DNA of 6,589 nt from Sphingomonas sp. (GTDB taxonomy: Bacteria > Pseudomonadota > Alphaproteobacteria > Sphingomonadales > Sphingomonadaceae): assembly GCA_025935515.1 (NCBI GenBank), contig JAICVC010000118.1, forward strand, positions 1 to 6,589, read 5' to 3'. Below, piece after piece: positions 5,952-6,589 of the stretch; the first letter of the stretch is position 1; each line of letters begins with the position of its first letter. A model generated the notes under the pieces. The model ran no database searches. It saw only the letters and a list, made by a program, of their open reading frames with translations, and had not been told where the DNA came from. The translations under genes were made by a program, and so were the position numbers.

Positions 5952-5957
5952 AAAGGA
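5952..5957 (+). promoter_or_regulatory. Ribosome binding site that sets the GTG 5966 start
   Basis: AAAGGA lies 8 bases before GTG 5966. It favours this start over the far upstream GTG at 5774, which has no comparable site. Confidence 0.6.
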
Positions 5958-5965
5958 CCAGCCCC

Positions 5966-6157
5966 GTGAAACGCGAAAAGATCGACAGAAAGGCTCGTGT
6001 GTGGAGAGTGACCCGCGGCATCGACGGCAAGATTCGCGGGGAAATCGACGCGGCCCTGCTCGCAGAGCTGCGGCCGGGCCTGACGGCGGCGCAGATCGCC
6101 GACCTGCTGCTCGCCGCGGCTGGCGAAGCGGAAATCGCCAGGAGCCGGCTGTGGTGA
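5966..6157 (+). CDS. Small basic hypothetical protein, 63 residues
   Basis: I do not recognise the family. The product starts with a basic segment (MKREKIDRKARVWRVTRG, GTG read as Met), continues with DGKIRGEIDAALLAELRPG and ends with a helix-rich tail (LTAAQIADLLLAAAGEAEIA, then RSRLW). The Arg/Lys-rich front and the TAAQIADLLLAAA segment could form a small helix-turn-helix-like or protein-binding fold, but no motif is decisive. It has no cysteine and no membrane span. GTG 5966 is preferred because of its ribosome binding site. It is separated from the 5589 gene by 188 bases and a hairpin, so it may have its own control. A terminator-like hairpin lies 21 bases after its stop. Confidence 0.5.
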   Translation: MKREKIDRKARVWRVTRGIDGKIRGEIDAALLAELRPGLTAAQIADLLLAAAGEAEIARSRLW

Positions 6158-6178
6158 ACGATCGGCGGACCTGAGCAA

Positions 6179-6205
6179 AGGGCCCCGGAGTGACTCCGGG
6201 GCCCT
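6179..6205. terminator. Hairpin between convergent genes, likely two-way terminator
   Basis: AGGGCCCCGGAG (6179-6190) and CTCCGGGGCCCT (6194-6205) form a perfect 12-bp stem with a 3-base TGA loop. It lies between the 63-residue gene (stop 6157) and the convergent Hsp20 gene (stop 6226-6224). On the minus strand the stem is followed by a short CTTT, so it fits best as the Hsp20 terminator. On the plus strand no T-run follows. Confidence 0.7.
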
Positions 6206-6223
6206 GAAGTTGAAACCGGCGTG

Positions 6224-6589
6224 TTAGGCCTGCTCGGCCTCCGCATCGACCGTTTGCTTCGATGCGGGCCGGTCGCTGCTGCCGCCGATCGCCGAGCGCT
6301 CGCCTTGCCCCTGCGATCCGCCGATGTTGATCTTCCGCGGCTTCATCGCCTCGGGGATCTCGCGGACCAGCTCGATCGAAAGCAGCCCGTCCTTCATGTC
6401 CGCGCCCCTCACCTGGATATGGTCGGCGAGCGCGAACCGGCGCTCGAACGAGCGCGTCGCGATTCCGCGGTAGATGTAGGCGTTTGCCGAACCACCCTCG
6501 TCCGCCTCTTCCTTCTTGCGCCCGGAAACCAGCAGCACATTCTCCTGGGCGGTGATGTCGATCTCGTCGGGCTTGAACCCGGCGACCGC
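6224..6589 (-). CDS. Hsp20 small heat-shock protein (IbpA-like), 5' end missing
   Basis: Small heat-shock proteins hold unfolding proteins in a refoldable state in the cytoplasm without ATP. The minus-strand frame is open to the right edge, giving the last 121 residues; the N-terminal arm and start lie outside the window. Visible are AVAGFKPDEIDITAQENVLL, VSGRKKEE, the IbpA-typical YRGIATRSFERRFALAD, then DGLLSIELVREIPEAMKP. Next comes the C-terminal INI (I-x-I motif), which docks on a neighbouring alpha-crystallin domain. A polar tail of about 30 residues rich in Gly, Ser, Gln and Glu follows it. The conserved alpha-crystallin pattern makes the family call firm. Heat-shock control (RpoH or a ROSE-type thermometer) is common in this family, but the upstream region is not visible. 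Confidence 0.93.
   Translation of the reverse strand, partial: AVAGFKPDEIDITAQENVLLVSGRKKEEADEGGSANAYIYRGIATRSFERRFALADHIQVRGADMKDGLLSIELVREIPEAMKPRKINIGGSQGQGERSAIGGSSDRPASKQTVDAEAEQA

Larger units (their letters stand above)
5778..5965. other. Intergenic stretch with no gene seen
   Basis: These 188 bases separate two small genes. A plus-strand frame is open across them (from GTG 5774), but its residues are low-complexity Pro/Ser/Thr/Arg and look like chance coding. The region ends in the inverted repeat at 5898-5945. I see no convincing promoter or RNA gene. Confidence 0.5.

Noticed and set aside
5774..5965. N-terminal extension of the 63-residue protein from GTG 5774, overlapping the previous stop
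   Set aside because: The added residues are low-complexity and cross an inverted repeat, and there is no ribosome binding site there. GTG 5966 has AAAGGA at 8 bases.
1..6589. CRISPR array, insertion sequence, tRNA, rRNA or prophage
   Set aside because: No regularly spaced repeats, transposase or integrase motifs, or recognisable RNA-gene sequence were seen.

Overview
The window is GC-rich with strongly biased third positions. It carries a GcrA-type cell-cycle regulator, a protein found in alphaproteobacteria, next to an ABC-2 permease, a PhyH-like oxygenase and an IbpA-like Hsp20. Together these suggest a member of the Sphingomonadales (Sphingomonas-like). That is inference from gene content and style; no rRNA or other marker is present.

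Layout. At 1-113 (minus) is the 5' end of an ABC-2 type permease running off the left edge. Only 56 bases away, and divergent, is gcrA (170-817, plus), whose reading frame is broken by an in-frame TAG at codon 12 (203-205). In the same frame follows a phytanoyl-CoA dioxygenase-like gene (833-1864, plus). It meets, tail to tail, a 608-residue minus-strand gene (1861-3687) that joins an AraC-type regulator to an alpha/beta hydrolase. The two convergent stop codons share one CTAG.

A 184-base divergent intergenic region (3688-3871) separates this regulator from a plus-strand run of three well-spaced genes with strong Shine-Dalgarno sites: a 36-residue single-pass membrane protein (3872-3982), an AurF-like diiron (ferritin-like) protein (4012-4917) and an OsmC-family protein (4948-5511). 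Two small unrecognised genes follow (5589-5777 and 5966-6157). Each is preceded at a similar distance by a perfect 13-bp inverted repeat with a pyrimidine-rich loop. A hairpin at 6179-6205 separates them from a convergent, truncated Hsp20 small heat-shock gene (6224-6589, minus).

How it may fit together. The divergent arrangement suggests that the AraC-hydrolase fusion controls the membrane peptide/diiron/OsmC operon, with a hydrolase domain that could bind or process the inducer. This is inference from layout. The most striking direct observations are the amber codon in gcrA, the fusion regulator, the uncatalogued mini-membrane gene at the head of the diiron operon, and the paired hairpins ahead of the two small genes.
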